Below the pieces are notes generated by a model, which ran no database searches, was not told the origin of the DNA, and saw only the letters and a program-made list of their open reading frames with translations. The translations under genes and the position numbers were made by a program. DNA of 64,000 nucleotides from Bacteroidota bacterium (GTDB lineage: Bacteria; Bacteroidota; Bacteroidia; AKYH767-A; OLB10), in the NCBI GenBank assembly GCA_016722525.1, contig JADKJB010000008.1:124001-188000 (forward strand), written 5' to 3'. Shown here piece by piece: positions 29,139 to 38,310 of this stretch. Numbering within the stretch: position 1 is the first letter of the stretch; the number at the start of each line of letters is the position of its first letter.

Positions 29139-30755
29139 ATGAAAAATTTCTTCCTGTTTTTTTTGATTAACCTAGCCACAATCGTGTGCAGTAACACTTC
29201 ATTGGCTCAACATTATTATCTTCCGCTTAATCAGGATTTGAATGTACGTTTTGATTCTTCATTATACAAGGTTGGCGTCGATTTTCATACTTCAGTAAAG
29301 CCTTATATCAGCAACGAAGTTGCAATGGTGGCTCCAATAGACTCTTTTGCAGCCTTTCAAATGAAAGATACCAAATTCATGAAATCGTTGGTTGGAAGAA
29401 AAATATTCAACCAACACCTTGTTCAGGTCCGGGACGATGATTATTTTTTATATGGTGATATTATTATGGAATTCAGTGCCGGCAGATCAATGGAGGATAA
29501 TCTGGATAAAAACACTTTCATTAACTCCAGAGGAATTGCCGTTGGTGGTACTTTTGGAAAGCACTTTTCTTTCAATTCAACCTTCCTTGAATCGCAGTCC
29601 ACTTTTTCATCTTATATCGATTCCTCTATTCGCGAAACTTTTGTTGTGCCCGGAGCAAGCAGAATAAAAAACTATGAAAACAAGTACGATTATGGAACTG
29701 CCAATGGTACTATAGCATTTTCATTGAAAAAGCACTTTAGTTTTCAGTTTGGACACGATAAGAATTTTATTGGCGATGGATACAGGTCAATGCTTTTATC
29801 CGACAACAGTTATAATTACCCCTTCTTAAAAATTAATGCCAGCTTCTGGAAGATTCGATACATGGTGCTGTATGCTCTTTTTCAGGATGGCCCCTACATT
29901 ACTTTTAATGATGATGAGAGCTTTCGCAGAAAATATGGTACTTTTCATTATCTTGATGTAAACATAGGCAAACGCCTCACAGTTGGAGTGCTGGAAGGAA
30001 TTATTTGGGATTACGACTCCACACGTGCTTTTGATATTAATTACCTGAACCCTGTTATTTTTTTAAGACCGGTTGAGTTTTCAATAGGCTCCCCTGATAA
30101 TGCCTTGATTGGTTTCAATGCACGTTACAAGCTAAATAGTCGTAATTATCTTTATGGTCAGCTCATGTTGGATGAATTCAAATTAAATGAAGTTAAGGCA
30201 GATAGTGGGTGGTGGGGTAATAAACAGGCATTTCAGCTGGGCTTCAGATCCTTTAGCCCATTTGGAATTAAGAACCTTATTGTTGGTTCCGAATTTAACT
30301 ACGCCCGACCATTTACCTATCAGCATAAAAGCGCTGCAACAGCTTACTCACATTATAATCAACCCCTTGCACACCCTTTAGGAGCTAATTTCTGGGAATC
30401 GGTTTCTTCCGTTAGTTATTCTCTGAAAAGATGGAATGTTAATCTCAAAGTCAATTACGCCAAAGTGGGATATGACATAGATAGTTTAGGCAATGAAGCT
30501 AACTTTGGAAACAATGTTCTCTTAAGCTATGAAACCAGACCAGGTGATTACGGTAACGAAACATTGCAAGGGCTTGAAACTACGGTAATTAATAGCGATT
30601 TTAAAATTTGGTACCTGCTCAATCCGGCTGCTAATCTGGTTTTGGAAGCCGGTACCCGAATTAGAAAGACTGAAAACCGAATTGGAAATTCTCAAACCGT
30701 ATTTGTTTATTTTGGTATTCGCACTGCATTATGGAACCGGTATCTTGATTTTTAA
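29139..30755 (+). CDS. Wzi-family outer-membrane beta-barrel (RemB-like gliding/capsule protein)
   Basis: 538 residues from the ATG at 29139, which opens directly into a signal peptide (MKNFFLFFLINLA ... SLAQ); the earlier TTG would add ten unlikely residues. The family signature is SFQFGHDKNFIGDGYRS with a following string of amphipathic beta strands to an aromatic end (YLDF). RemB of Flavobacterium johnsoniae is an outer-membrane protein needed for gliding; Wzi proteins anchor capsule. The neighbouring polysaccharide genes fit either role. Confidence 0.85.
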   Translation: MKNFFLFFLINLATIVCSNTSLAQHYYLPLNQDLNVRFDSSLYKVGVDFHTSVKPYISNEVAMVAPIDSFAAFQMKDTKFMKSLVGRKIFNQHLVQVRDDDYFLYGDIIMEFSAGRSMEDNLDKNTFINSRGIAVGGTFGKHFSFNSTFLESQSTFSSYIDSSIRETFVVPGASRIKNYENKYDYGTANGTIAFSLKKHFSFQFGHDKNFIGDGYRSMLLSDNSYNYPFLKINASFWKIRYMVLYALFQDGPYITFNDDESFRRKYGTFHYLDVNIGKRLTVGVLEGIIWDYDSTRAFDINYLNPVIFLRPVEFSIGSPDNALIGFNARYKLNSRNYLYGQLMLDEFKLNEVKADSGWWGNKQAFQLGFRSFSPFGIKNLIVGSEFNYARPFTYQHKSAATAYSHYNQPLAHPLGANFWESVSSVSYSLKRWNVNLKVNYAKVGYDIDSLGNEANFGNNVLLSYETRPGDYGNETLQGLETTVINSDFKIWYLLNPAANLVLEAGTRIRKTENRIGNSQTVFVYFGIRTALWNRYLDF

Positions 30756-31023
30756 AGTTTTCTCCTTAATTTTTATACTATTGATTATTGTCAACTATCA
30801 TTCTTTCCACTATTTAACTCCAGGTATTAAATTTATTCTAAGGTTTTTAATTTTCGCTTTTTTCTTGATCATAATAGTGATGAAATTGCGAAATCAACAG
30901 CATTTTGTTTAACTTTCGGTTAATGAAATCAGAAATTGGTGTCATTGCCCAAGAAAAACCGGAATTTCACCGCTAAATTGAATCATTTAACAAAATATAA
31001 GGGTATACATGAACACTTCACCT

Positions 31024-31031
31024 TACATTTG
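31024..31031 (+). promoter_or_regulatory. -7 promoter element for the WecA-like gene
   Basis: TACATTTG matches TAnnTTTG, 24 bases before the ATG at 31055. The stretch 30756-31054 holds nothing else convincing; a run of about 55 hydrophobic codons overlapping the end of the barrel gene (to 30912) lacks a good start. Confidence 0.55.
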
Positions 31032-31054
31032 TCATTGCAATTAAAATAGCAGCC

Positions 31055-32122
31055 ATGATCAATATTGCTTTTGCTTGTATAACCGCTTTTGTCATCACCT
31101 TTTTGGCTATTCCATCCATCATCAAAGTTGCCATCATCAAAAATCTTTTTGATGAACCAGGCGAAAGAAAATCACACAAATCAAGTATTCCGACACTGGG
31201 AGGTCTGGCAATTTTTGCTGGCGTTGTTTTCTCGTTCACTTTCTGGTCGTCGGGGTTCGATTTTCAAAATGGCCAATATATAATTGCAGCCATCATAGTC
31301 ATGTTCTTTATTGGAATAAAAGATGATATCATTGAACTCACACCTGAAAAAAAACTCTACGGACAATTAATTTCAGCTGTAATTATTGTCCTTTTCGCCA
31401 ATATAAGATTGACTAATCTTTTTGGAATTTTTGGTATTTATGAAATACCGTATTGGATCAGTATCCTGCTTTCTATTTTTACTATTCTCACCATTGTGAA
31501 TGCGTTTAACCTTATCGATGGAATTGATGGATTAGCAGCTGGTATTGGTGCGATTGCATCCTTTGCTTTTGGGTTGTGGTTCTATAATTATAACCAAATC
31601 GCACTTAGTATTTTATCATTTACCCTGTTTAGTTCTCTGCTGGCATTTCTGGTTTATAACTTTTCACCTGCCAATATATTTATGGGTGATACCGGTTCCC
31701 TTATTGTGGGTCTTATTCTTGCCATTTTGGCGCTCAATTTTATTCAATTGAGTTTCACTTCACCTCCTTATGCTTTTCCTTTCCGATCCAGTCCTGCCAT
31801 GGCAATTGCTATCTTGATCATTCCTTTGTTCGATACCCTGCGAATTTTTATTATACGAATTCTTAATAAAAAATCGCCTTTTAAAGCCGATAGAAATCAC
31901 ATGCATCATGTCTTGCTTGATATGGGGTTGTCTCACAGGGGTGTTTCTATCACTTTATATAGCGTCAATATTTTCTTTATTTTAGTGGCACTTTGGCTTC
32001 GGGATATATCAAGTCTGGTACTTTTTATGATATTGGGCTTCATGGCTGTATTGTTCAGCTTAGTACCTTTCTTCTTTAGAAATTACACTAAATCAAAACC
32101 CGTAAATGTCAAGGTGTCTTAA
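31055..32122 (+). CDS. wecA: Polyprenyl-phosphate glycan phosphotransferase, WecA/MraY family
   Basis: 355 residues with about ten membrane helices. The active-site motifs are GIKDDIIELTPEKKLYGQ, NAFNLIDGIDGLAAG, FMGDTGSLIVG and the histidine loop ADRNHMHHVLLDMG. The enzyme moves a sugar-1-phosphate (commonly GlcNAc-1-P) from a UDP-sugar to undecaprenyl phosphate, the first step of O-antigen or capsule assembly. Among family members the HMHH loop points to WecA/TagO-type rather than MraY. Confidence 0.9.
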   Translation: MINIAFACITAFVITFLAIPSIIKVAIIKNLFDEPGERKSHKSSIPTLGGLAIFAGVVFSFTFWSSGFDFQNGQYIIAAIIVMFFIGIKDDIIELTPEKKLYGQLISAVIIVLFANIRLTNLFGIFGIYEIPYWISILLSIFTILTIVNAFNLIDGIDGLAAGIGAIASFAFGLWFYNYNQIALSILSFTLFSSLLAFLVYNFSPANIFMGDTGSLIVGLILAILALNFIQLSFTSPPYAFPFRSSPAMAIAILIIPLFDTLRIFIIRILNKKSPFKADRNHMHHVLLDMGLSHRGVSITLYSVNIFFILVALWLRDISSLVLFMILGFMAVLFSLVPFFFRNYTKSKPVNVKVS

Positions 32123-32412
32123 TTTTTCTACTTGCTTTTTCAATTAAAACATTTATCATCAGCACTTTAGATTAAGTAATTAAATGGGTTGATTTTTCTT
32201 GAGATGCATTAACAGTAAGAAAATCAGCTACTTAAGACTATATTCGAATTGAATTTTTTTTTTGTTTTTGAAGAGCATTTCCTTGAAATTTGTTAGCAAA
32301 ATAATCTTCTGAATTTCAATACCTTACAATAAATCCATTTTATTTTGGTTTTATCTACCAACTATTTGATTGTCTGATTGTAAGATTGAGATAATATTGG
32401 TTAATTATTTTT

Positions 32413-32420
32413 TAATTTTG
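32413..32420 (+). promoter_or_regulatory. -7 promoter element for the LysM transglycosylase
   Basis: TAATTTTG matches TAnnTTTG, 55 bases before the ATG at 32476. The rest of the 353-base gap 32123-32475 is AT-rich and I see nothing else in it. Confidence 0.4.
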
Positions 32421-32475
32421 AACTATATTTAAATTATTCTCTCAAATAAAACTAATAAACAACACTAACTGATTA

Positions 32476-34113
32476 ATGAGTTTAATAAAATGGTGTTTTA
32501 TGTTGCTGTTGGTGCTCTGGGGTACTATGCCTCTTTTTTCGCAACCGCAAAATGTTGCTTCTGAAGAAACTGTGTTGCAAAATGATCCGATAGTGGAAAT
32601 GTTGGATAGTTTAATTACACTAAATAATGTAATTCGTTTCAACAATCAAAGTTCTTATGGAAGTGGTGTAACAGCCGGCAAAGCAAGCGTGCCTGAATAC
32701 AGTGATGAAATTTACACACAAAGAATCGAAAAAATATATTCTCCCATTCCTTTAGTTTACAACAAGGAAGTAAAACGTTACATCGACCTTTATGCCTATC
32801 ACAGACGCGAACTGACCAGTAGAGTTCTTGGATTGTCTAATTTGTATTTCCCTTTGTTTGAAGAAATACTCGATAAAGAAGGATTGCCTCTTGAGTTTAA
32901 ATATCTTTCAGTTGTTGAATCTGCACTGAATCCAGTTGCTGTTTCAAGAGTGGGAGCAACTGGCTTATGGCAGTTCATGTACAATACAGGTAAGATGTAT
33001 GATCTTAAAATTAATTCCTATTACGATGAAAGAAGAGACCCGGTGAAGGCCTCTTATGCTGCATGCAAGTACTTTAAAGATATGTATGCAATTTATGGGG
33101 ATTGGTTGTTAGTTATTGCAGCTTATAATTGTGGTCCTGGAAATGTGAATAAAGCCATAAAACGATCAGGCGGGAAAAAAGACTTCTGGTCTATTGCCAG
33201 ATTTCTGCCAGCTGAAACACGTGGCTATGTACCAGCATTTATAGCTGTGACTTATGTGATGAATTATTCCAGTGAGCATCAAATTTTCCCAATCGCACCA
33301 GCCTATAATTATTTTGAAGTTGATACAGTTGCTATTGATGGAGGTATTTCATTGCGAAAAATTTCTGATGCCATCGATTTGCCATTGGATGTTGTCACTT
33401 ACCTGAATCCGATTTACAAAAGAGGGGTAATTCCTGATACCGAAAAATCTAATTATCTGCGGTTACCTGTTTCCAAAGTAGGTGCCTTTATAGCAACTGA
33501 ACAAACTTTATATGACCCTGTTTCTGCTCCTTCCGAACCACAGATTACTTTAGTGTCTGACATAGGCAGTTCTTTGCAGGCCGACAGTGGTGCACTATCA
33601 GAAGACGATAATTCAGAGATATCAGCTGATGGCAAATATAAGCTCATCAGAAAAAAAGTGAAAAAAAATTATACTGTTAAATCCGGAGACAATTTGTCAA
33701 TTCTTTCGAAAAGATTTAATTGTTCAGTTACGGAATTGAAGTCCTGGAATAAATTGCATTCAACATCCATTTTGAAAGGCCAGCGACTTAACTATTATTC
33801 TCAGGTAACTGTGAAAGTTCCTATAACAAACGTAGAAATGGCTGCAAAAGTGGATTCAGGTCCTTTACAAATTGCAAAGTCATCCGATCCAGCTGATACT
33901 ACTATCGATTCGCCTGTTGTGCTTGCAAAAGCTGTTCCTCCACCAAATCAACAGGAGATCATTTATCATATGGTACAAAAAGGGGATACTTTGTGGAATA
34001 TTGCCCAACGTTATGAAGGTGCCACTGTAGAGCAAATCATGAAAATTAACAGGATTAATAGCATCACGAATCTGAAACCAGGCACCAAACTGAAGGTGAA
34101 GGTGAACGGTTAA
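32476..34113 (+). CDS. MltD-like lytic murein transglycosylase with two LysM domains
   Basis: 545 residues. The signal peptide ends near residue 23 (PLFSQ). A goose-type SLT domain has the catalytic glutamate in SVVESALNPVAVSRVGATG and downstream GLWQFM, AAYNCGPGNVNKAI and RGYVPAF. Two LysM repeats follow, near residues 395-440 (NYTVKSGDNLSILSKRF) and 498-544 (YHMVQKGDTLWNIAQRY). It cleaves peptidoglycan glycan strands in the periplasm with release of anhydro-muropeptides. It is followed by a convergent gene. Confidence 0.92.
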   Translation: MSLIKWCFMLLLVLWGTMPLFSQPQNVASEETVLQNDPIVEMLDSLITLNNVIRFNNQSSYGSGVTAGKASVPEYSDEIYTQRIEKIYSPIPLVYNKEVKRYIDLYAYHRRELTSRVLGLSNLYFPLFEEILDKEGLPLEFKYLSVVESALNPVAVSRVGATGLWQFMYNTGKMYDLKINSYYDERRDPVKASYAACKYFKDMYAIYGDWLLVIAAYNCGPGNVNKAIKRSGGKKDFWSIARFLPAETRGYVPAFIAVTYVMNYSSEHQIFPIAPAYNYFEVDTVAIDGGISLRKISDAIDLPLDVVTYLNPIYKRGVIPDTEKSNYLRLPVSKVGAFIATEQTLYDPVSAPSEPQITLVSDIGSSLQADSGALSEDDNSEISADGKYKLIRKKVKKNYTVKSGDNLSILSKRFNCSVTELKSWNKLHSTSILKGQRLNYYSQVTVKVPITNVEMAAKVDSGPLQIAKSSDPADTTIDSPVVLAKAVPPPNQQEIIYHMVQKGDTLWNIAQRYEGATVEQIMKINRINSITNLKPGTKLKVKVNG

Positions 34114-34228
34114 AATGAAATTCTGCTTTATTTTTTTTCTTGCTTCAATTTTACCCCACCCTAATTATTACATGGAATTTTTTTCATAGCGAAAGCAAAA
34201 TGAAAGAATTAGGATTATTGGTTAGGCT

Positions 34229-34750
34229 TTACTTCTTTTCTCTAAGCATCTCAGCATAATTTTTGCCTTTCGAAAGGGCCTCTAATGTCATCACTATTCT
34301 TTTTGCTTTGGTAACATCGGTTTTTGCACTCTCAATCCACTTTGAATAGTAATTTCGATGGGAGGGAGGTAATTTGTAAAAATTTGATTTAGCTTTTTCA
34401 TCTGCCTCCATGCACTCAATTAAATCCTGATCAATTTGATAGGTGGATAAATCTTCTTTGAGTTCCACTGCAACAATTGCCCCTTCACGTTTTTCAATTC
34501 CTTTTCGAATAGCAGCATTCAATGGAAGGATAAAATTTCCGTTTCCCATTGGCATAAGTGCAATAAAAGAAATCTCATAGCCATTGATAAAACCCTTTAC
34601 CCGGAACGATTTTTTGTTTCCTGGTTTTAGCATCTGTGCAATGTCTGTTGGAATGTCAATATAAGTCCAGCCGGTTTTTTCTCCGTTCCTGGAAAACTTA
34701 AGAATAGTGGCAGAAAATTGAGCTTTTTTGGATTTCATGATTAGACTCAT
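34229..34750 (-). CDS. DUF1905 / YdeI-OmpD-associated domain protein
   Basis: 173 residues. The N-terminal DUF1905 part (FSATILKFSRNGEKTGWTYI ... VKGFINGYEI) is followed by a YdeI/OmpD-associated tail (FYKLPPSHRNYYSKWIESAK ... KRIVMTLEAL). Members are sometimes labelled bacteriocin-protection proteins, but the function is poorly known. It is cytosolic with its own transcription unit. Confidence 0.82.
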   Translation of the reverse strand: MSLIMKSKKAQFSATILKFSRNGEKTGWTYIDIPTDIAQMLKPGNKKSFRVKGFINGYEISFIALMPMGNGNFILPLNAAIRKGIEKREGAIVAVELKEDLSTYQIDQDLIECMEADEKAKSNFYKLPPSHRNYYSKWIESAKTDVTKAKRIVMTLEALSKGKNYAEMLREKK

Positions 34751-34931
34751 AAAAGTATAAAAATAATTGTAAAAAATTGGAGTTGATCAGCTCCAGCAAA
34801 GTAGCGTTTTATGACGCAAACAACACCAATTTATTTTTGAAAAATAGAGATAAAGAATCAACATCACTTCAAACTAAACAACTTATAAATTCTTATTTTG
34901 TAAATGAAGCAGGAACTAAATAGTTCTTCAA

Positions 34932-36631
34932 TCACATAGTTGAATCAAATTTTCTAACAAACTGTTGAATCAATTTTAGAAGTTTTATTTCTTTTTTTAT
35001 GGCAATTGAAAATGCCATTTCGTCACTTCCCTTTTTTCTGAGTACAGTTACTATTGATTCCTGTTCTTCATTGGTGAACACAGTTTGTTGTGCACAAGCC
35101 GCTACTAGGATACTCAGATATTTGAATGTATTTTTTTCGGCAGTGGGCCATTTTTGAAATCCTTCAGCACCATTAAAATTTCTTAAAATACGCAGACTCC
35201 ATGCAATAGCCATTTCATGATTACCTTCAAATTTTTTGGCAACAAAACGGGTAATAGCGATACTCAGCTGCTTGGGCTCAAAATGAAATAGGGATTTCTT
35301 TAAAATTAATTCAACCGGCGACTCTGTAAATTTTTTCAACACAGTAATCGGTGTTCGATACCCTTTCTTAGAATTTATTTTGAGCCATTCTTTATCAGCA
35401 ATCTTTTTGATACTTGCATCACAAGATCTATAGCCCAATTTATAGTAAAACCAAAACGCTCCCGATTGTAGCCCCTCTTCATTATCTTCACCAAATTGAT
35501 AAGGTGGTACCACAAATTTTGATACACCAAATACCATATTATAGACTCTCATAATATTAATAAATATGAGATTGTTTTCACCGCCCCTGAATGTTTCAAA
35601 AATATTTACACCAATTTCGCAACGGTCAATAAATATCCATCCACCACCATAACCCAGTGGCACACCATTTCTATAAGCAACAAAGCCGGTGTAGTTCTCA
35701 ATAGGTAATCGATGGTCTTTGTCCATCATAAAAAGATAGACATCCAATCCTCTTTCTAATTCAGCCTTAAACACGCTTTCTCCATAAAAACCGGATCGGT
35801 CTCACGTTCCCTTGCTGCCAGAACCGATTTTGAAGATTGCAGGATGTTGCTTTTTTCTTTTCCGTAAAGTTCATTAAATGCAATAAGTGGTTCATTAACT
35901 TTTTTTATGGGATCAAAGGATCTTAATAAAGGGTCGTGCTGAAAATATATTTCTTTACAGTCAAGTATATTCCCTGTTCTGGAATTTTTGATGGCATTTA
36001 GTTTCAAAACTATTTCCATCTCCAAAGCCTCGAAAAATTGATCCCTTATTTTAGTTTCCAGGGATAGTGTTTTGAAATGATTTAAAAGCCAACTGAGTTC
36101 ATTGTTAGAAAAATCTCCTTTTCGTCCGCTGGCCATCAATAACCAATCCTTAGCATCGAAGCGGTTATCTACCAATCCATCCTGTTCTACAGGAGCTGCG
36201 AATGACGAAATATAGGTCCCCAGTTTCGTGATAAATTCATCAGACCATTCAATTTGTACATCAGCACCAAAAGAAGTCAATAACCACAAACACCCATCAA
36301 AAGAAGGGCTCCATTTGACTTTGCTGTAAACAATTCCGGACCCGGCAAAGTGTTTGTCGAAATTCTTTGAACTGGCAACTGAATTTTTTTTCAGCTGCTT
36401 GGTCATTCTCTCCAGTTCTTGCTTACACAAAAGGAGCACTTTCGAATTGTCGGGGTAAGTGCAATAAAAAAGCAACAATTCATGATAGGTGTTGATATCA
36501 GAATTGTTGCTTATTGATAAGTTGCTTAATTCAAAAAAGATGTTCTCTCTTTGAATAGCAATTTCTAATCCAAATCCTGATCGAAGCTGGTTTAAAATAT
36601 CAAATAGAATCTTCAATCTTTTCCCGGCCAT
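34932..36631 (-). CDS. Large conserved protein of unknown function (frame interrupted)
   Basis: Two open segments (36631-35756 and 35774-34932) read as one protein of about 565 residues if one T is restored to the five-base run on the coding strand at 35786-35790: ARERETDPVF then YGESVFKAELERGLDVYLF. The C-terminal half has a distinctive block, GYGGGWIFIDRCEIGVNIF, ETFRGGENNL, VPPYQFGEDNEEGLQSGAFW, FYYKLGYRS, that I recall as conserved in uncharacterised bacterial proteins and that resembles an acetyltransferase-like fold in places. No signal peptide. I cannot assign a function. Confidence 0.65.
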
Positions 36632-36687
36632 ATTAATAGGAGATTGTCGAAAATAGATTTTGAAGCATAATTGTTAGCAGCTAAATG

Positions 36688-37188
36688 TTAGGCAAATGCA
36701 CAAATAATTCCGCCCATAAGCATGAAGCTAATTATCCAATACCCTGCATTTATCGCTATATATTTAAAGCCTTTTCTTTCAAACATAGCAGTAATCCCGA
36801 TAATTGGAATTACTAAGAATACTCCTGTTAATGTTCCATGTAAAAGACCATGCTTAAAAGTTCTGAAATTAGAACCATACTTTTGCATAAAGTCAGCAAA
36901 ATACATTCCTATTGGAGAGGTTGGATCATTTATGCCTGGTTCATTTGCCAGCACAGAATAAACACTGTATTGATGAATCACCATAAATTGAATTGACATA
37001 GCAGCCAGAAATGACAATAAATAGGTGATGCTAAAAATTTTTAGCATGTTGGCACCTTTTAATTGCTCTTCTGTAAGGTTAGAGGCAGTCATCCAGGCAC
37101 TACCCATAACTTTTGGGTGATACCAGATAAATCCGATTAGTAATGGAACGATTGCCGCCAGGGCAAGAATTGCGAAGTTTATGTTCAT
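36688..37188 (-). CDS. DUF1761 membrane protein
   Basis: 166 residues with four predicted membrane helices. The N-terminus with GFIWYHPKVMGSAWM is the DUF1761 signature. Function unknown; such genes are scattered singly in Bacteroidota. It is placed between the unknown protein and metF on the same strand, separated from metF by a terminator. Confidence 0.82.
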   Translation of the reverse strand: MNINFAILALAAIVPLLIGFIWYHPKVMGSAWMTASNLTEEQLKGANMLKIFSITYLLSFLAAMSIQFMVIHQYSVYSVLANEPGINDPTSPIGMYFADFMQKYGSNFRTFKHGLLHGTLTGVFLVIPIIGITAMFERKGFKYIAINAGYWIISFMLMGGIICAFA

Positions 37189-37230
37189 GGTAAGTGTATT
37201 TTAGTCCCAAATGTATAAGATTATTGGAAT

Positions 37231-37263
37231 AAAAAAAACAGGACCTTTTTTGGACCTGTTTTC
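37231..37263 (-). terminator. Rho-independent terminator after metF
   Basis: AAAACAGG (37235-37242) and CCTGTTTT (37255-37262) form the stem; on the minus strand the hairpin is followed by a T run (37231-37238 complement). It lies 25 bases past the metF stop. Confidence 0.7.
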
Positions 37264-37287
37264 TATTAAATTGTATGCCAGCTGATT

Positions 37288-38241
37288 TTAGAAAACCTGA
37301 GAAGCTATTTTCTTGATGATATCCGCATTACTCATGGTGTAATAGTGCAGGCAGGCAATTTTGTTTTTCATCAATTCTTTCGACTGTTGAACGCACCATT
37401 CAATACCAACCTGCTTCACTTCGTCATCCGACTTACACTGATCAACTGCCTTGACTAAATCATCTGGCAAATCAATATGAAAGGTTTTAGGGAGCAGGGT
37501 TAATTGTTTTTTAGTTGTCAAAGGCTTTAATCCCGGGATAATCGGGGTTGTGATACCGGCCTCTTTGCATTTTTCAACGAATTCGAAAAATTTAGAATTA
37601 TCAAAAAACATTTGCGTCACAATGTATTCTGCTCCCGCATCAATTTTCATTTTAAGGTACTTGATATCATTTCCAATACTCGGTGCTTCAAAATGTTTTT
37701 CGGGATAGCCGGCAACACCAATACAAAAATTAGTTGGATCCACATCTTTTAAGTCGTCATCCAGAAATTTGCCCTTATTCATATTCGAAACCTGATGTAC
37801 CAGATCCAACGCATAATTATTGCCACCCGCCTGAGGAGAGAAATGTGTTTCGGCTTTAATTGGATCACCTCGAAGCAGTAAAACATTGTCGATTCCCAGG
37901 TAATTTAATTCAATTAGTGCGTTTTCCGTCTCATCACGGGTAAAACCTCCACAAATTATATGAGGTACCGCATCGGTATGATACCTGTTTATAATAGCAG
38001 AGCAAATGCTTACGGTTCCGGGTCTTTTTCGAATAGCGATTTTTTCAAGGTAACCCCCTTCACGTTTTTTATAAATATACTCCTCACGATGATAGGTAAC
38101 ATCAATAAAAGGAGGCTTGAACTCCATTAATGGATCAATCAGATCATAAATAGATTTCACACTCTTCCCCTTAAGCGGTGGCAGTATTTCAATTGAAAAT
38201 AGTGTTTTCTTGGCGTTTTTTAAATGGTCAATGACTTTCAT
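37288..38241 (-). CDS. metF: Methylenetetrahydrofolate reductase
   Basis: 317 residues from the ATG at 38241. It reduces 5,10-methylene-THF to 5-methyl-THF for methionine synthesis with an FAD-bound TIM barrel. Visible are FSIEILPP with the catalytic glutamate, NVLLLRGDP, the C-GVAGYPEKH segment and GAEYIVTQMFFD. An ATG at 38259 would add MSTFAI, but those codons contain the -7 promoter element, so the start at 38241 is preferred. Confidence 0.93.
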   Translation of the reverse strand: MKVIDHLKNAKKTLFSIEILPPLKGKSVKSIYDLIDPLMEFKPPFIDVTYHREEYIYKKREGGYLEKIAIRKRPGTVSICSAIINRYHTDAVPHIICGGFTRDETENALIELNYLGIDNVLLLRGDPIKAETHFSPQAGGNNYALDLVHQVSNMNKGKFLDDDLKDVDPTNFCIGVAGYPEKHFEAPSIGNDIKYLKMKIDAGAEYIVTQMFFDNSKFFEFVEKCKEAGITTPIIPGLKPLTTKKQLTLLPKTFHIDLPDDLVKAVDQCKSDDEVKQVGIEWCVQQSKELMKNKIACLHYYTMSNADIIKKIASQVF

Positions 38242-38246
38242 AATTG

Positions 38247-38254
38247 CAAAAGTA
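38247..38254 (-). promoter_or_regulatory. -7 promoter element for metF
   Basis: On the minus strand TACTTTTG matches TAnnTTTG and ends five bases before the ATG at 38241. It decides the start codon and implies a nearly leaderless mRNA. Confidence 0.6.
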
Positions 38255-38263
38255 GACATAAAT

Positions 38264-38297
38264 AAAAAACCCCGCTATTATGCGGGGTTTTTATTTA
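38264..38297 (-). terminator. Strong bidirectional terminator after the adhesin operon
   Basis: AAAAACCCCGC pairs with GCGGGGTTTTT across loop TATTAT, with A and T tracts on both sides. It sits between the adhesin stop (38311) and the metF promoter. Confidence 0.85.
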
Positions 38298-38310
38298 TAA
38301 AGAGAAATAA

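Noticed and set aside
30682..30912. Hydrophobic 76-codon frame after the RemB-like gene
   Set aside because: It overlaps the barrel gene in another frame, lacks a good start and ribosome site, and AT-rich DNA easily gives hydrophobic runs. A ~55-residue membrane peptide cannot be fully excluded.
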